Notes under the pieces: model-generated
Database searches by the model: none
Told to the model about the DNA's origin: nothing
Seen by the model: only the letters and a program-made list of their open reading frames with translations
Position numbers and translations under genes: made by a program
Source of the DNA: Stenotrophomonas acidaminiphila
Lineage (GTDB): Bacteria; Pseudomonadota; Gammaproteobacteria; Xanthomonadales; Xanthomonadaceae
Direction: 5' to 3'
Length of the DNA stretch: 36,738 nt
Assembly (NCBI RefSeq): GCF_001431595.1
Contig: NZ_LDJO01000069.1
Coordinates: 1 to 36,738 of the forward strand
Shown here: piece after piece, positions 36,625-36,738 of the stretch
Layout: each line of letters begins with the position of its first letter
Numbering within the stretch: the first letter of the stretch is position 1

Positions 36625-36738
36625 ATGAGCACCCTGCAAGGCAAGACCCTCTTCATCACCGGCGCCCACCGCGGCATCGGCCTGGCGACCGCGCTGCCCG
36701 CCCCCGCCGACGGCGCCAACGTGGCCATCGCCGCCAAA
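36625..36738 (+). CDS. Short-chain dehydrogenase/reductase, N-terminal fragment (cut by window end)
   Basis: The first 38 codons are visible with no stop. The NAD(P)-binding glycine motif TGAHRGIG is at 13-20 after beta-strand TLFITG, and a second strand NVAIAAK follows, so it is a Rossmann-fold SDR. GGAG (36615-36618) lies 6 nt before the ATG, and CATAAT (36585-36590) is a possible -10. The usual helix after GIG is odd here (ATALPAPADGAN, two Pro), which may be real or a sequencing error. Substrate unknown. Confidence 0.82.
   Translation, partial: MSTLQGKTLFITGAHRGIGLATALPAPADGANVAIAAK

Overview
The window is high-GC chromosomal DNA from a gammaproteobacterium, most likely of the family Xanthomonadaceae/Lysobacteraceae (Stenotrophomonas, Pseudoxanthomonas, Luteimonas or a relative). 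This is inferred from gene content and not from a marker gene: a family-typical large TonB-dependent receptor, a pyrophosphate-type phosphofructokinase divergent from adk and followed by mpl, a membrane pyrophosphatase, and starts that look leaderless. No tRNA, rRNA, IS element, phage or CRISPR array was seen.

Layout. (1) 10-8874, minus strand: a tightly packed nine-gene operon for an MSHA-like / type II secretion-like pilus machine: large prepilin, PilO-like protein, GspL-like fusion, MshK-like protein, small membrane protein, second prepilin, MshL-type secretin lipoprotein, MshN-like TPR protein and an ExeA-like AAA ATPase with a peptidoglycan-binding domain. It probably continues past the left edge, where the assembly ATPase and GspF/PilC platform would be expected. 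(2) 9146-12457: gamma-glutamyltransferase convergent with a BCCT transporter. (3) 12691-14783: thiC behind a TPP riboswitch. (4) 14784-15289: a gene-free stretch with a strong minus-strand terminator and a possible small RNA. (5) 15290-21663: a CadC-like membrane regulator with a TolB-type propeller, an AraC-family regulator and a TonB-dependent receptor carrying a perfect 126-bp in-frame tandem duplication. (6) 21919-23034: an HDOD protein with a receiver domain that lacks its phospho-acceptor. (7) 23194-30345: a pyrophosphate/adenylate block: soluble pyrophosphatase, proton-pumping membrane pyrophosphatase (K+-independent signature), three small exported proteins, PPi-type phosphofructokinase and adenylate kinase. 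(8) 30644-32702: the peptidoglycan-recycling ligase mpl and a Lon-substrate-binding-domain protein. (9) 32751-36738: a DedA-PAP2-LssY fusion with altered phosphatase motifs, a small kinase-like protein, a lipoprotein and the start of a short-chain dehydrogenase.

How it works together. The pilus block would build an envelope-spanning fibre or secretion machine. In region 7 the two pyrophosphatases and PPi-PFK act on the same metabolite: PPi can be hydrolysed, used to pump protons, or spent to phosphorylate fructose-6-phosphate. In region 5 the two regulators probably control import through the receptor. The best candidates for new biology are the hybrid pilus operon, the receptor with a duplicated beta-hairpin, the possible minus-strand sRNA, and the DedA-PAP2 protein whose phosphatase centre looks inactivated.
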